From: Sedimentibacter sp. MB35-C1
GTDB taxonomy: Bacteria; Bacillota; Clostridia; Tissierellales; Sedimentibacteraceae
Length of the DNA: 64,000 nt
Reading direction: 5' to 3'
Assembly: GCF_030913635.1 (NCBI RefSeq)
Contig: NZ_CP133188.1
Location: 682,001 to 746,000 of the forward strand
Every line of letters starts with the position of its first letter. Position 1 is the stretch's first letter. The translations under genes and the position numbers were made by a program. Positions 15,839 to 24,747 of the stretch are shown one piece after another. Under the pieces are notes generated by a model. It was not told where the DNA came from and searched no databases. It worked only from the letters and a program-made list of their open reading frames with translations.

Positions 15839-17107
15839 TCATTTATCCGCATATACTGTTTCACCTGCGCAAATAGTATATTTAACCTTTCCGTAAAGCT
15901 CCCATCCAATAAACGGAGAATTTTTTGATTTGGAATAAAAATTATCAGCAACCCACTTTTCATTAAAATCAAATATTAACAAATCGGCTGCTAATCCTTC
16001 CTTAATTCTCCCAGATGTTAAATTGTATAGATTAGCCGGATTAACTGTCATTTTTTCCAACAGTTCCATAAGTGTCAGTTTATTATTTCTAACCAAGTAG
16101 GTTATTCCAAGTGCCAATGCCGTTTCTAACCCGATAATTCCGCTTGGCGCGCTTGTGAATTCAGCCTGCTTCTCATCAAAGCTGTGAGGCGCATGGTCTG
16201 TCGCAATAATATTTATGGTTCCATCCTTCAATCCTTCAATAAGAGCTGACTTATCCGTCTCAGTTCTTAAGGGTGGATTCATCTTTGCATTTGTACCGTA
16301 TTTTAGCACATCTTCCTCGGTCAAAACAAAATGATGCGGGCAGGCCTCGGCATAAATATCTGCACCTTTTGATTTTGCATATCTTATAATATCAACTGCT
16401 TCACCTGAACTCACATGTTGAATATTAACTTTTGCTTTTGTTTTCAAAGCAAGCAAACAATCCCTTGCAATCATAACATCTTCCGCAAGATGTGAAGCGC
16501 CCTTTATATTTAAAGCCTTTGAGATTTTTCCTTCATTAATCCCGGCATTAATGACCAAATTTGGATCTTCTTCATGAAAACTTACAGGAACATTTAGTTT
16601 TTTTGCTGCCTCCATAGCTTTCAAAACAATTTCTGAATTCATCAAAGGGAAGCCGTCATCTGTAAATCCTGCTGCTCCTGACCTTGACAAAGTACTCATA
16701 TCAGTAAGCTCTACGCCCTTTAATCCTTTAGTTATTGCTGCCGTCTGAAGCACATTAATAGGAGATTCTTCAGCTTTTTTTAAAACGTATTCCATAGTAT
16801 CAATGTTATCAATTGCAGGTTTAGTATTAGCCATACACACTACTGTTGTAAATCCGCCTTTAGCTGCAGCTCTTGAACCGGTTGTGATATCTTCCTTATA
16901 CGTTAATCCTGGATCCCTGAAATGCACATGCACATCTATCAGACCGGGAGAAACTACCATTCCTTCTGCATCAATAATACAATCAATACCTTCTTCATTG
17001 ATGTTTTTATCTATTTTTTTTATAATTTTATCTTCAATCAAGATGTCTGCCACTTCATCTCTTCTAGACTCAGGATCTATTATTCTACCGTTTTTTATGA
17101 GCATCAT
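15839..17107 (-). CDS. pyrC: Dihydroorotase
   Basis: Cyclises carbamoyl aspartate to dihydroorotate, the third pyrimidine step. It is a 422-residue class I amidohydrolase. Zinc ligands are visible in DVHVHFRDPGLTYKED (near residues 58-73), the His of QHVSSGEA and ACPHHF, and Asp in ATDHAPHS (near 303). It is the only pyrimidine gene here outside the pyrBIFKDE operon; it has its own extended -10 promoter and no PyrR element in its short leader. Two ATGs occur in tandem; the first is used here. Confidence 0.95.
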   Translation of the reverse strand: MMLIKNGRIIDPESRRDEVADILIEDKIIKKIDKNINEEGIDCIIDAEGMVVSPGLIDVHVHFRDPGLTYKEDITTGSRAAAKGGFTTVVCMANTKPAIDNIDTMEYVLKKAEESPINVLQTAAITKGLKGVELTDMSTLSRSGAAGFTDDGFPLMNSEIVLKAMEAAKKLNVPVSFHEEDPNLVINAGINEGKISKALNIKGASHLAEDVMIARDCLLALKTKAKVNIQHVSSGEAVDIIRYAKSKGADIYAEACPHHFVLTEEDVLKYGTNAKMNPPLRTETDKSALIEGLKDGTINIIATDHAPHSFDEKQAEFTSAPSGIIGLETALALGITYLVRNNKLTLMELLEKMTVNPANLYNLTSGRIKEGLAADLLIFDFNEKWVADNFYSKSKNSPFIGWELYGKVKYTICAGETVYADK

Positions 17108-17524
17108 ACAATTCTTCCCTGTTAATTTATTTGCAATTATTATATCATATCCGTTTATTTAGTAAAAGAACTATTGTTAATAATCCTTTTTGATACGTAT
17201 TAACACATAATCCTTTCTTTGGCCGCTTTAAAAACAAATAAGGCTTGAATGCATTGAAATACGTGTGTTTCAGCTTTTTTCATTATGCTTAAAACAATGC
17301 ATAAAGTTATTGCTTTGTGGCTTCTATAAAAATATTTCATTTTTATAATAAATACAAATTCTAAATATATAAAAAAATCATTAGTCAAATCAGCTCCCGT
17401 ATAAATTAAATTCTCAGTTTGAATCAGATGGAAACTCAGTATTTTAGCATATATTTTTAATAAAAGGATGATAATCCTTTTTAAAATATGTTAATATGTA
17501 ATTACTAAATTTATGGAGGCTAAA
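17108..17524. other. Intergenic region between pyrC and the HAD phosphatase gene
   Basis: A region of about 417 bp between divergent genes. It holds the pyrC promoter (extended -10, minus-strand TGATATAAT at 17139-17147) and a perfect 8-bp hairpin AAAAGGAT/ATCCTTTT with a GATA loop (17462-17481) just before the HAD gene. A 62-codon minus-strand frame (17200-17388) has no convincing ribosome site and is not called. I see nothing else. Confidence 0.5.
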
Positions 17525-18181
17525 ATGTTTAAAGCTGCAATATTTGATCTGGACGGTACATTAATGAATTCGGCTAAAGATTTAGAAAGGTCCTGTAACT
17601 ATGCCTTATCTAAATTTAACCTTCCAAAGATTGATTCTCAAAAGTATATGTTAATGCTTGGTTTAGGACGAGTTAAATCAATTGAAATAATAGTAAATGA
17701 ATTTTTTGGATCTGAACAGGATGAAATAGTCAAAAAATTTCTTATATACTTCAATAAATTTTATGATGTTCATATGATGGACAACACAAAACCCTTTAAT
17801 GGTGTTATTGAAATGTTGGACAAATTAAATTCTAGTAATATTATAACGGCTATTTTGTCAAATAAACCGCATAATTTTACCTTAAAGCTTTGTAAGCATT
17901 TTTTTGGCAATAAAATCCAGCTTGTATCCGGACTAAAAGAAGGTTATAAAGCAAAGCCTGACCCTGCATCTTTGATTGAAATAATAAATGACCTTGGATT
18001 AAAAAAAGAAGAGTGCATTTACATTGGTGACACTGAAGTTGATATAAATACAGCTAAAAATGCAGGCACAAAATCATTGGGTGTTACATGGGGCTTTAGA
18101 TCGCGCGAATCTTTAGAACGTGAAGAAGCTGATTATATTGCTTCTGATATCTCTGAAATGACCGACATTATCCTATCATAG
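17525..18181 (+). CDS. HAD-superfamily phosphatase (phosphoglycolate phosphatase-like)
   Basis: A 218-residue HAD hydrolase with the nucleophile motif FDLDGTL at residues 7-13, motif II ILSNKP near 116, motif III Lys in AKPDP near 143, and motif IV IGDTEVD near 166. A helical cap between motifs I and II gives the Gph/PpaX type. The in-frame ATG at 17513 is rejected because the ATGGAGGCTAAAATG context puts the ribosome site between it and the ATG at 17525. The physiological substrate cannot be deduced. Confidence 0.85.
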   Translation: MFKAAIFDLDGTLMNSAKDLERSCNYALSKFNLPKIDSQKYMLMLGLGRVKSIEIIVNEFFGSEQDEIVKKFLIYFNKFYDVHMMDNTKPFNGVIEMLDKLNSSNIITAILSNKPHNFTLKLCKHFFGNKIQLVSGLKEGYKAKPDPASLIEIINDLGLKKEECIYIGDTEVDINTAKNAGTKSLGVTWGFRSRESLEREEADYIASDISEMTDIILS

Positions 18182-18231
18182 CTCCAAATACCTAACAACC
18201 TAGCTTAACACAGATATAATCATAATTAAAA

Positions 18232-18269
18232 AAACGTCTTTCTTTCGGAATACTGAAAGAAAGACGTTT
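18232..18269 (-). terminator. Terminator of the hydrogenase operon
   Basis: A perfect 15-bp stem AAACGTCTTTCTTTC with its complement and an 8-base loop is followed by seven T on the minus strand. It lies just after the hydA stop. Confidence 0.92.
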
Positions 18270-18274
18270 AACAT

Positions 18275-20095
18275 TTATTTTATTTTTTCAAGCATTTTTT
18301 CAAATTCTTCTTCTTGTTCTACAACATACGCATCTCTCTTAGCATAGTGCGTATGAAGCAGTTTATGAGATAAATGTCCGTTTGGTTCTTTAAGGAATTC
18401 TTCGTACAGCTTCATCACTTCAGGATTTTTATGTGATTTTCTGAGAGGAAGTGATTTATCAAGCTCGTACAGTGCATCTGCTCTTTTTATTTTTGGATTT
18501 ACTTCAAGTCTTTCCTTAGCAGATACGTGAGACTGGCCGCCTCCGTGGACGCATCCTCCCGGACATGCCATTACCTCTATGAAATGATACTGCTTTTCGC
18601 CGGATTTTACTGATTCCAGAACTTTTGCCGCATTTGCAGTTCCATGTGCAACAGCAACTTTCACCTCTGTATCTTTTCCGTCTATAGGAAGAACCACTGA
18701 TGCTTCCTTCACTCCTTCGATACCTCTTACACCTTTATATTCAATGTCATCTAAATCTTTTCCTGTCAATATATCCGCAACAGTTCTAAGTGCTGCTTCC
18801 ATTACTCCACCTGTTGCTCCAAATATCGCACCGGCACCTGTATATTCGCCCAATATGCTGTCAGGCTGCTCATCTGGAAGATTTTTAAAGTTAATTCTTG
18901 CCTGTTTTATCATATCTCCCAGTTCTCTTGTTGTAAGAGAAAAATCTACATCTCGAACACCGTCGACTTCCATTTCAGGCCTGTTAGCCTCAGTTTTCTT
19001 TGAAGTACAAGGCATTATAGATACACATACCATTTTTTCCGGATCAATTCCCATTTTTTCTGCATAATACGATTTTACAATAGCACCAAACATTTGCTGA
19101 GGCGATTTGCAAGTTGAAAGATTATCAAGAAAATCAGGATAATTTATTTCACAGAAACGAATCCATCCCGGTGAGCATGACGTTATCATAGGAAGTTTTC
19201 CGCCGTTTTTAACTCTGCTTAAAAGCTCTGTTCCTTCCTCCAATATTGTAAGGTCTGCAGAAAAGTTAGTATCAAATACCTTGTCATATCCAAGTCTTCT
19301 CAAGGCCGCAACCATTTTACCCGTAACGTCTGTTCCCACAGGATACCCAAACTCTTCGCCCAAAGATGCTCTTACACCCGGAGCTGTCTGTACAACAACG
19401 TATTTATCAGGATTATCTATTGCATCCCACACATCATCTATATAGGTTCTTTCACGAAGCGCCGCAACCGGACATGCCTGTATGCACTGTCCGCAATATA
19501 CGCATGGCACATCTTTCATGCTATATCCAAATGCCGGGGCAACTTCAGTATTAAATCCTCTTTTTGTAAAATCAAGAATCCCTATTCCCTGAACGTCTCT
19601 GCATGTGCTTACACACCTTCCGCAAAGTATGCACTTTGATGCATCTCTGATGATTGAATGTGAAAGATTATCAATTTTAGATTCTCTTTTTTCTCCCTGG
19701 AATTCTATGTCTTTAATCCCCAGCTCATCACATAATTTTTGAAGTTCACAAGTTCCGTTTCTCAAGCATGTCAGACATTCTCTGTTGTGATTTGCAAGAA
19801 TTAATTCAACATTCATTCTAACTGCATTTCTAACCTTTGCAGTATTTGTTCTAACGTTCATTCCATCCTGTACCTTCAGAACACAAGAAGCAGGAAGATT
19901 CCTCATTGGAACTCCTTTTATATCAACTTCTACCACGCATACTCTGCATGCAGCTACTTCATTTATGTCTTTCAAGAAACACAGTGTAGGTATATCTATT
20001 CCAGCCTCTTTGGCTGCCATTAATACAGTGTAGTCCTTAGGTACACTTACCTGTATCCCGTTTATAGTTACATTCACTTTATCCATATTTAACAC
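18275..20095 (-). CDS. hydA: [FeFe] hydrogenase catalytic subunit, NAD-linked multimeric type
   Basis: A 606-residue catalytic subunit of a group A multimeric hydrogenase that evolves or oxidises H2. In order: a 2Fe-2S domain (residues 1-80, CRVCVVEV), the His-containing Cys motif (HNRECLTCLRNGTCELQ), two 4Fe-4S clusters (CILCGRCVSTCRDVQ; CVYCGQCIQACPVAAL), then the H-cluster motifs TSCSPGWIRFCE, MPCTSKK and MACPGGCVHGGGQ, and a C-terminal small-subunit-like tail. It ends an operon with NuoF- and NuoE-like subunits, so it is probably the electron-bifurcating type using NADH and reduced ferredoxin together. Confidence 0.96.
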   Translation of the reverse strand: MLNMDKVNVTINGIQVSVPKDYTVLMAAKEAGIDIPTLCFLKDINEVAACRVCVVEVDIKGVPMRNLPASCVLKVQDGMNVRTNTAKVRNAVRMNVELILANHNRECLTCLRNGTCELQKLCDELGIKDIEFQGEKRESKIDNLSHSIIRDASKCILCGRCVSTCRDVQGIGILDFTKRGFNTEVAPAFGYSMKDVPCVYCGQCIQACPVAALRERTYIDDVWDAIDNPDKYVVVQTAPGVRASLGEEFGYPVGTDVTGKMVAALRRLGYDKVFDTNFSADLTILEEGTELLSRVKNGGKLPMITSCSPGWIRFCEINYPDFLDNLSTCKSPQQMFGAIVKSYYAEKMGIDPEKMVCVSIMPCTSKKTEANRPEMEVDGVRDVDFSLTTRELGDMIKQARINFKNLPDEQPDSILGEYTGAGAIFGATGGVMEAALRTVADILTGKDLDDIEYKGVRGIEGVKEASVVLPIDGKDTEVKVAVAHGTANAAKVLESVKSGEKQYHFIEVMACPGGCVHGGGQSHVSAKERLEVNPKIKRADALYELDKSLPLRKSHKNPEVMKLYEEFLKEPNGHLSHKLLHTHYAKRDAYVVEQEEEFEKMLEKIK

Positions 20096-20104
20096 CAGCC
20101 TTTC

Positions 20105-21895
20105 TTATTTCTTGATGATGGCATGGAATGTACAAGCATCCATACATGAACCGCATTTAATACATTTATCCTGATCGATAACATGAACTTCTTTAACCTT
20201 ACCTTCAATTGCTCCAACCGGACAAATTCTTGAACATTTTGTACAGCCTCTGCAATCCATTGTTATAATATATTTTAACAGTGATTGACATACACCTGAA
20301 GGACATCTTTTCTCAACTACATGTGCTTCATATTCATCTCTGAAATATTTCAATGTTGAAAGCACCGGATTTGGAGCAGTCTGTCCCAAGCCGCAAAGAG
20401 ATGTTTCTTTAATGTTCATTGCAAGCTTTTCCAGTCTGTCTAAATCCTCCATTGTTCCTTTTCCTTCTGTAATTTTATCAAGAATTTCAAGCATTCGCTT
20501 TGTTCCTTCTCGGCACGGTGTACATTTGCCGCATGATTCGTCGACTGTGAAATCAAGGAAAAACCTGGCTATATCAACCATACAATTATCTTCATCCATA
20601 ACAATCATACCTCCGGAGCCCATCATTGAGCCCACAGCGATTAAATTGTCATAATCTATAGGTATATCCAAGTGATCTTTCGTCAAGCATCCGCCTGAAG
20701 GTCCTCCAGTCTGAACTGCCTTAAATTCTTTACCGTTTGGACAACCGCCTCCAATATCATATATAACTTCTTTTAAAGTTGTTCCCATAGGAACTTCAAC
20801 AAGGCCGGTATTATTAATTTTTCCTCCCAGGGCAAATACTTTCGTCCCTGGCGATTTTTCTGTACCGAAGCTTCTGAACCATTCAGGTCCGTTAAGAACT
20901 ATCTGAGGTACATTTGCCAACGTTTCTACATTGTTTATAATTGTAGGTTTTCCCCACAATCCTTTATTAGCCGGGAAAGGAGGCTTATTTCTTGACATTC
21001 CTCTTTTTCCTTCAATAGACTGCATTAATGCAGTTTCTTCCCCACAGACAAACGCTCCTGCGCCAAGTCTTATTTCTATATCAAAATCAAAATCTGTTCC
21101 AAATAGATTTTTTCCTAAAAGTCCAAGTTCTTTTGCCTGTTTAATTGCAACTTCTAACCTGTGAACGGCTATGGGATATTCTGCTCTCACATATATAAAT
21201 CCTTTTGTAGCACCTATTGCATATCCGGCTATTGCCATTGCTTCCAATACTGCATGAGGGTCGCCCTCCAAAACGCTTCTGTCCATAAATGCTCCAGGAT
21301 CACCTTCATCAGCATTACATATAACATATTTTTGATCAGCTTTATTAGGTGCAGCAAAACTCCATTTCATCCCCGTGGAGAACCCTGCTCCTCCTCTTCC
21401 TTTTAGCCCTGAATCTTTTACAAGTTTAACAACTTCTTCAGGAGTCATTTCGGTGAGCACCTTACCAAGTGCCATATAACCATCCCTTGCAATATACTCC
21501 TGAACATTTTCCGGATTTATTAATCCGCAGTTTCTCAATGCCACTCTTTTTTGTTTTTTATAAAATCCAACCTCACTAAGAGGTGTAATTTGCTCATTTT
21601 TAGCACTTTCATCAAACAGGTACTTACGGACAATCCTTCCTTTTAACAAATGTTCTTCAACTATTTCATCAACTCTGTCAACCGTCATTCTTGCATAAAA
21701 AGTACCTTCTGGATAAATAATAACAACCGGTCCTTCTTCACAAAGTCCGAAACATCCGGTAACTACAACCTGCACTTCGTTATCTAAATTAACTTCTTTT
21801 ATTTTTTCTTCAAATCTCTCTCTAATTAAAGCTGATTTAGAAGAACTGCATCCTGTTCCGCCGCAAACCAAGACATGTGATCTGAAAATTTTCAT
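20105..21895 (-). CDS. hydB: NuoF-like flavin subunit of the bifurcating hydrogenase
   Basis: A 596-residue subunit that binds FMN and NAD(H). It has an N-terminal thioredoxin-like 2Fe-2S domain (CGGTGCSSSKS; CFGLCEEGPV), a central NuoF domain with the NADH/FMN Gly-rich motif GRGGAGFSTG and GADEGDPGAF-type block (NADEGDPGAFMDR), a 4Fe-4S site ESCGKCTPCREGT, and a C-terminal pair of 4Fe-4S ferredoxin motifs (CRGCTKCSRICPVGAI; CIKCGSCMDACTFHAI). It lies ten bases upstream of hydA in the transcript. This is the classical HydB layout. Confidence 0.95.
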   Translation of the reverse strand: MKIFRSHVLVCGGTGCSSSKSALIRERFEEKIKEVNLDNEVQVVVTGCFGLCEEGPVVIIYPEGTFYARMTVDRVDEIVEEHLLKGRIVRKYLFDESAKNEQITPLSEVGFYKKQKRVALRNCGLINPENVQEYIARDGYMALGKVLTEMTPEEVVKLVKDSGLKGRGGAGFSTGMKWSFAAPNKADQKYVICNADEGDPGAFMDRSVLEGDPHAVLEAMAIAGYAIGATKGFIYVRAEYPIAVHRLEVAIKQAKELGLLGKNLFGTDFDFDIEIRLGAGAFVCGEETALMQSIEGKRGMSRNKPPFPANKGLWGKPTIINNVETLANVPQIVLNGPEWFRSFGTEKSPGTKVFALGGKINNTGLVEVPMGTTLKEVIYDIGGGCPNGKEFKAVQTGGPSGGCLTKDHLDIPIDYDNLIAVGSMMGSGGMIVMDEDNCMVDIARFFLDFTVDESCGKCTPCREGTKRMLEILDKITEGKGTMEDLDRLEKLAMNIKETSLCGLGQTAPNPVLSTLKYFRDEYEAHVVEKRCPSGVCQSLLKYIITMDCRGCTKCSRICPVGAIEGKVKEVHVIDQDKCIKCGSCMDACTFHAIIKK

Positions 21896-21922
21896 AGTTT
21901 CTCCTCCATTTCTTAAGAACTG

Positions 21923-22285
21923 CTATTCAGCACCTATTGTATATTCACGTACAATGTTGTTGTTTGCTAAATGCTCTGATACAATTCTCTTTGCTTTTTC
22001 AGGATTTACATGAATGTATGTTACCTTTTCCTTACCCGGAGCATAAACTTCAACTATCGGCTCATATGTGCACATGCCTATACAGCCTGTCTGAACTACC
22101 TGCACGTTTTTTAGATTTCTTTTAGCAACTTCTTCAACCAGTGTTGTCAAAACAGGCCTTGCTCCTGCGGAAATACCGCAAGTTGCCATTCCTACAACAA
22201 CCCTGATATCCTTATCTGAATTTCGCATTTCAACATTTTTAATCGCTTCTTCTCTTAACTTTTTTAATTCTTCTAAAGATTTCAT
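21923..22285 (-). CDS. Small 2Fe-2S thioredoxin-like ferredoxin of the hydrogenase operon
   Basis: A 120-residue (2Fe-2S) ferredoxin-domain protein. Its Cys pairs are in VGMATCGISAGARP and QTGCIGMCTYEP, the thioredoxin-like ferredoxin arrangement also found at the N-terminus of HydB. It corresponds to the fourth small subunit (often called HydD) of clostridial HydABCD complexes. A longer reading frame starts at 22360, but the ATG at 22285 has a GGAGGCATATT ribosome site and a typical N-terminus (MKSLEELKKLREE), and the longer form would overlap the preceding gene by 65 bases. Confidence 0.88.
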   Translation of the reverse strand: MKSLEELKKLREEAIKNVEMRNSDKDIRVVVGMATCGISAGARPVLTTLVEEVAKRNLKNVQVVQTGCIGMCTYEPIVEVYAPGKEKVTYIHVNPEKAKRIVSEHLANNNIVREYTIGAE

Positions 22286-22295
22286 AATATGCCTC

Positions 22296-22784
22296 CTATG
22301 CCTTGTATTTAGATAATATTTCAGGTATTTTTTTAGGTTCAAGCTTGCCGTACACATCACCGTCTATCATCATTACAGGAGCAAGGCCGCAGCACCCCAA
22401 GCACCTTGTAGCTTCAAGCGTAAATAAATTGTCTGATGTCGTTCCTCCTACAGCCACATCCAGTTCTTTAGATAACTTGTCCAAAACCTGTTGCGCACCC
22501 TTTACATAACATGCTGTCCCGAGACATACACCTATTGTATGCTTGCCTTTGGGTTCAATGGAAAACTGCGTATAGAAGGTCGCAACACCAAAAACCTCTG
22601 CTAGGGGAATATCAAGCTCATGTGATATAAACTTTTGAACTTCAATTGGCAGATAACCAAAAATTTTCTGTGCCTCATGCAACGTTTGCATTAAAACACC
22701 TTGAGTGTCTCTAATTGAATCAATACACTCTTTAAGCATTATAAACTGTTTTTCGTTGGCTTTTACATCAAGACCTTTAATCAA
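22296..22784 (-). CDS. hydC: NuoE-like 2Fe-2S subunit of the hydrogenase
   Basis: A 162-residue NuoE/HydC subunit that relays electrons between NAD(H)/flavin and the other clusters. Four Cys ligands occur in CLGTACYVKG and CLGCCGLAP, with the family block FGVATFYTQF upstream. The start is TTG at 22784, with GGGAGG eight bases before it. The frame also contains an ATG at 22856, but that codon lies upstream of the -35 box of the operon promoter and cannot be used. First gene of the operon. Confidence 0.9.
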   Translation of the reverse strand: MIKGLDVKANEKQFIMLKECIDSIRDTQGVLMQTLHEAQKIFGYLPIEVQKFISHELDIPLAEVFGVATFYTQFSIEPKGKHTIGVCLGTACYVKGAQQVLDKLSKELDVAVGGTTSDNLFTLEATRCLGCCGLAPVMMIDGDVYGKLEPKKIPEILSKYKA

Positions 22785-22823
22785 AATAATAACCTCCCTA
22801 CATTTTACGCAAATATATACAAC

Positions 22824-22852
22824 ATTATATAAAATTGTTAACATAATGTCAA
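22824..22852 (-). promoter_or_regulatory. Promoter of the hydrogenase operon with Rex-like operator
   Basis: -35 TTGACA (22847-22852), 17-base spacer and -10 TATAAT (22824-22829) match the consensus fully. The 18-mer TTGTTAACATAATGTCAA (plus strand, 22835-22852) has one perfect Rex half-site TTGTTAA and 11 of 14 specified positions of TTGTTAA-N4-TTAACAA, and it covers the -35 box and part of the spacer. Repression at low NADH/NAD+ is inferred. Confidence 0.7.
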
Positions 22853-23089
22853 TCATTAATCTTAATTAATATTAATACAAGTTTTTAACAAAATCGCTAA
22901 TTCAAATTTTTGTTAATATTCCATATGTTGTACCACATATATAATTATTTTTATCATACTTAAATTGTTAAATTTTCTTCAATTTTTAGTATTTTTTGTA
23001 AAACAGCTTCTCGTGTTATCGTTTTCAAATATTATATCACATTCCATCTCTTTATGCATTAAATATTTATAATTAAAATTTGGCATATA

Positions 23090-23114
23090 AAAAAACCACT
23101 GCTCTCATGCAGTG
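23090..23114 (-). terminator. Terminator after parB
   Basis: Stem CACTGC/GCAGTG (23097-23114) with a six-base loop is followed by GTTTTTTT on the minus strand. It is placed two bases from the parB stop. Confidence 0.82.
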
Positions 23115-23115
23115 A

Positions 23116-23964
23116 TTATTCTTCTATTTTTAATAGATCAAGTATTCTGTTTAAATCGTCGTTGTTTATGTACTCTATCTCTATTTTCCCTTTATTTTTA
23201 GCTTTTTTTATATTAACTTTAGAAGAAAACCGTTCAGTCAACATTTCTTCAACATAAACAATGTATTTATCCTTTTCAGGATAAACTTTTCGTCTTGTTT
23301 TTTTAGAATTCCTTACTAAATTTTCAACTTCCCTGACACTTAGGTTATCTTTTATTATTTTATCTGTCATTGCTACTTGCTTATCAGGAGAAAGACTCAG
23401 CATTGCCCTGCCGTGACCCGCTGAAATTTCATTTGATACAATTTTATTTTTTACATATTCATCAAGTTTTGACAGCCTCATTATATTGGTAACATACACT
23501 CTTGACTTTCCAACAATATTTGAAACTTCTTCTTGTGTTATACCATAGTGCTGCATAACAAATTCATATGCATTTGCCTCATCAATTGGGTTTAAATCCT
23601 CTCGCTGTATATTTTCAATCAGCGCAATTTCTGAAGCATTTTTATTTTCTATATCTCTCACAATGCAGGGTATATTTTTAATACCGGCATTTTTACATGC
23701 TCTCCATCTTCTTTCTCCTGCAATGATGGCATAAAAATCTCCGTCTTTTCTAACAATTATAGGCTGTATAATTCCATACTTTTTAATGGACTCTGTCAGC
23801 TCATCAAGCTTGTCTTGTTCAAATATTTTTCTGGGCTGATTTGGATTCGGACATATTAAGTTCGTATCAATTTCTTTAATTCTCTGATTATCTTCTTTTT
23901 CCAGATCTTCCGGTATCAATGCCGACAAACCTCTGCCCAAGGCTTTTCTTTTTGCTGCTGCCAT
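23116..23964 (-). CDS. parB: Chromosome partitioning protein ParB (Spo0J)
   Basis: A 282-residue CTP-dependent DNA clamp that loads at parS and organises the origin region. It has an N-terminal ParA-interaction tail (KRKALGRGLSALIPED), the CTP-binding region with GERRWRACKNAG near residues 82-93 and ENIQREDLNPIDEA, a helix-turn-helix (ITQEEVSNIVGKSRVYVTNI), and a C-terminal dimer domain. It is the last gene of the mnmE-mnmG-rsmG-noc-parA-parB run. Two parS-like sites lie 9-11 kb away on the same arm. Confidence 0.96.
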   Translation of the reverse strand: MAAAKRKALGRGLSALIPEDLEKEDNQRIKEIDTNLICPNPNQPRKIFEQDKLDELTESIKKYGIIQPIIVRKDGDFYAIIAGERRWRACKNAGIKNIPCIVRDIENKNASEIALIENIQREDLNPIDEANAYEFVMQHYGITQEEVSNIVGKSRVYVTNIMRLSKLDEYVKNKIVSNEISAGHGRAMLSLSPDKQVAMTDKIIKDNLSVREVENLVRNSKKTRRKVYPEKDKYIVYVEEMLTERFSSKVNIKKAKNKGKIEIEYINNDDLNRILDLLKIEE

Positions 23965-23974
23965 ATTGTCCTCC

Positions 23975-24736
23975 CTAATTGTTTTTAATTAATTCTTCAG
24001 ATAGCTTTATATATGCTTCGCTTCCCTTTGAATTTACATCATAGAGCATTATGGGCTGACCAAAGCTTGGTGCTTCAGCTAACCTTACATTTCTTGGTAT
24101 CACAGTTTTGTATACTTTATTTTTAAAATATTTCTTCACTTCTTCCACTACCTGAGCAGATAAGTTTGTTCTTCCGTCATACATATTAAGAAGAACTCCT
24201 TCTATATCAAGTTTTGGATTTAATGTTTTTCTGACAAGTTTCACTGTATCTATAAGCTGTCCTACACCTTCCAATGAGTAATATTCACATTGAATTGGTA
24301 TAAGTACTGTGTTTGAAGCTGTAAGTGCATTCAATGATAATAAACCAAGTGACGGAGGGCAGTCTATAATTATAAAATCATAACTTTTATCAATTAAATT
24401 TATTTTTTCTTTTAATGTTTTTTCTCTGTACTTCGTATTCGTAAGCTCTATTTCCGCTCCGGCAAGTTGTATGTTCGATGGAATTAAATCAAGATTTTCT
24501 ACTTCTGTGGCATACACTATCTTATTTATGTCAAAATTCTCAATCAACACATCATAAATCGTATTTTCAAGACTGTTTTTATCTACGCCAAAACCGCTTG
24601 TTGAGTTACCCTGCGGATCTATATCAATGCTGAGAACTTTCTTACCCTTGAGAGCCAACGCAGTACATAGATTTACATTTGTCGTTGTCTTACCCACACC
24701 GCCTTTTTGGTTGAATACACTTATCACTTTAGCCAC
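23975..24736 (-). CDS. parA: ParA/Soj ATPase
   Basis: A 253-residue deviant Walker ATPase that partners ParB in origin segregation and modulates DnaA. The deviant Walker A KGGVGKTTTNVN lies at residues 11-22, Walker A' with SIDIDPQGNST near 38-48, and Walker B in IIIDCPPSLGLLS. The start codon is GTG with AAGGTGA upstream. It ends ten bases before parB, so the two are cotranscribed. Confidence 0.96.
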   Translation of the reverse strand: MAKVISVFNQKGGVGKTTTNVNLCTALALKGKKVLSIDIDPQGNSTSGFGVDKNSLENTIYDVLIENFDINKIVYATEVENLDLIPSNIQLAGAEIELTNTKYREKTLKEKINLIDKSYDFIIIDCPPSLGLLSLNALTASNTVLIPIQCEYYSLEGVGQLIDTVKLVRKTLNPKLDIEGVLLNMYDGRTNLSAQVVEEVKKYFKNKVYKTVIPRNVRLAEAPSFGQPIMLYDVNSKGSEAYIKLSEELIKNN

Positions 24737-24747
24737 TTAATCACCTT

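Noticed and set aside
15859-15874. parS-like TGTTTCACCTGCGCAA at the end of pyrC
   Set aside because: Only 11 of 16 positions match and the palindrome is broken.
17200-17388. 62-codon minus-strand frame between pyrC and the HAD gene
   Set aside because: Weak ribosome site with poor spacing, no recognisable motif and AT-driven composition; likely chance.
22785-22856. Longer hydC start at ATG 22856
   Set aside because: It lies upstream of the -35 box of the operon promoter, so it is not transcribed.
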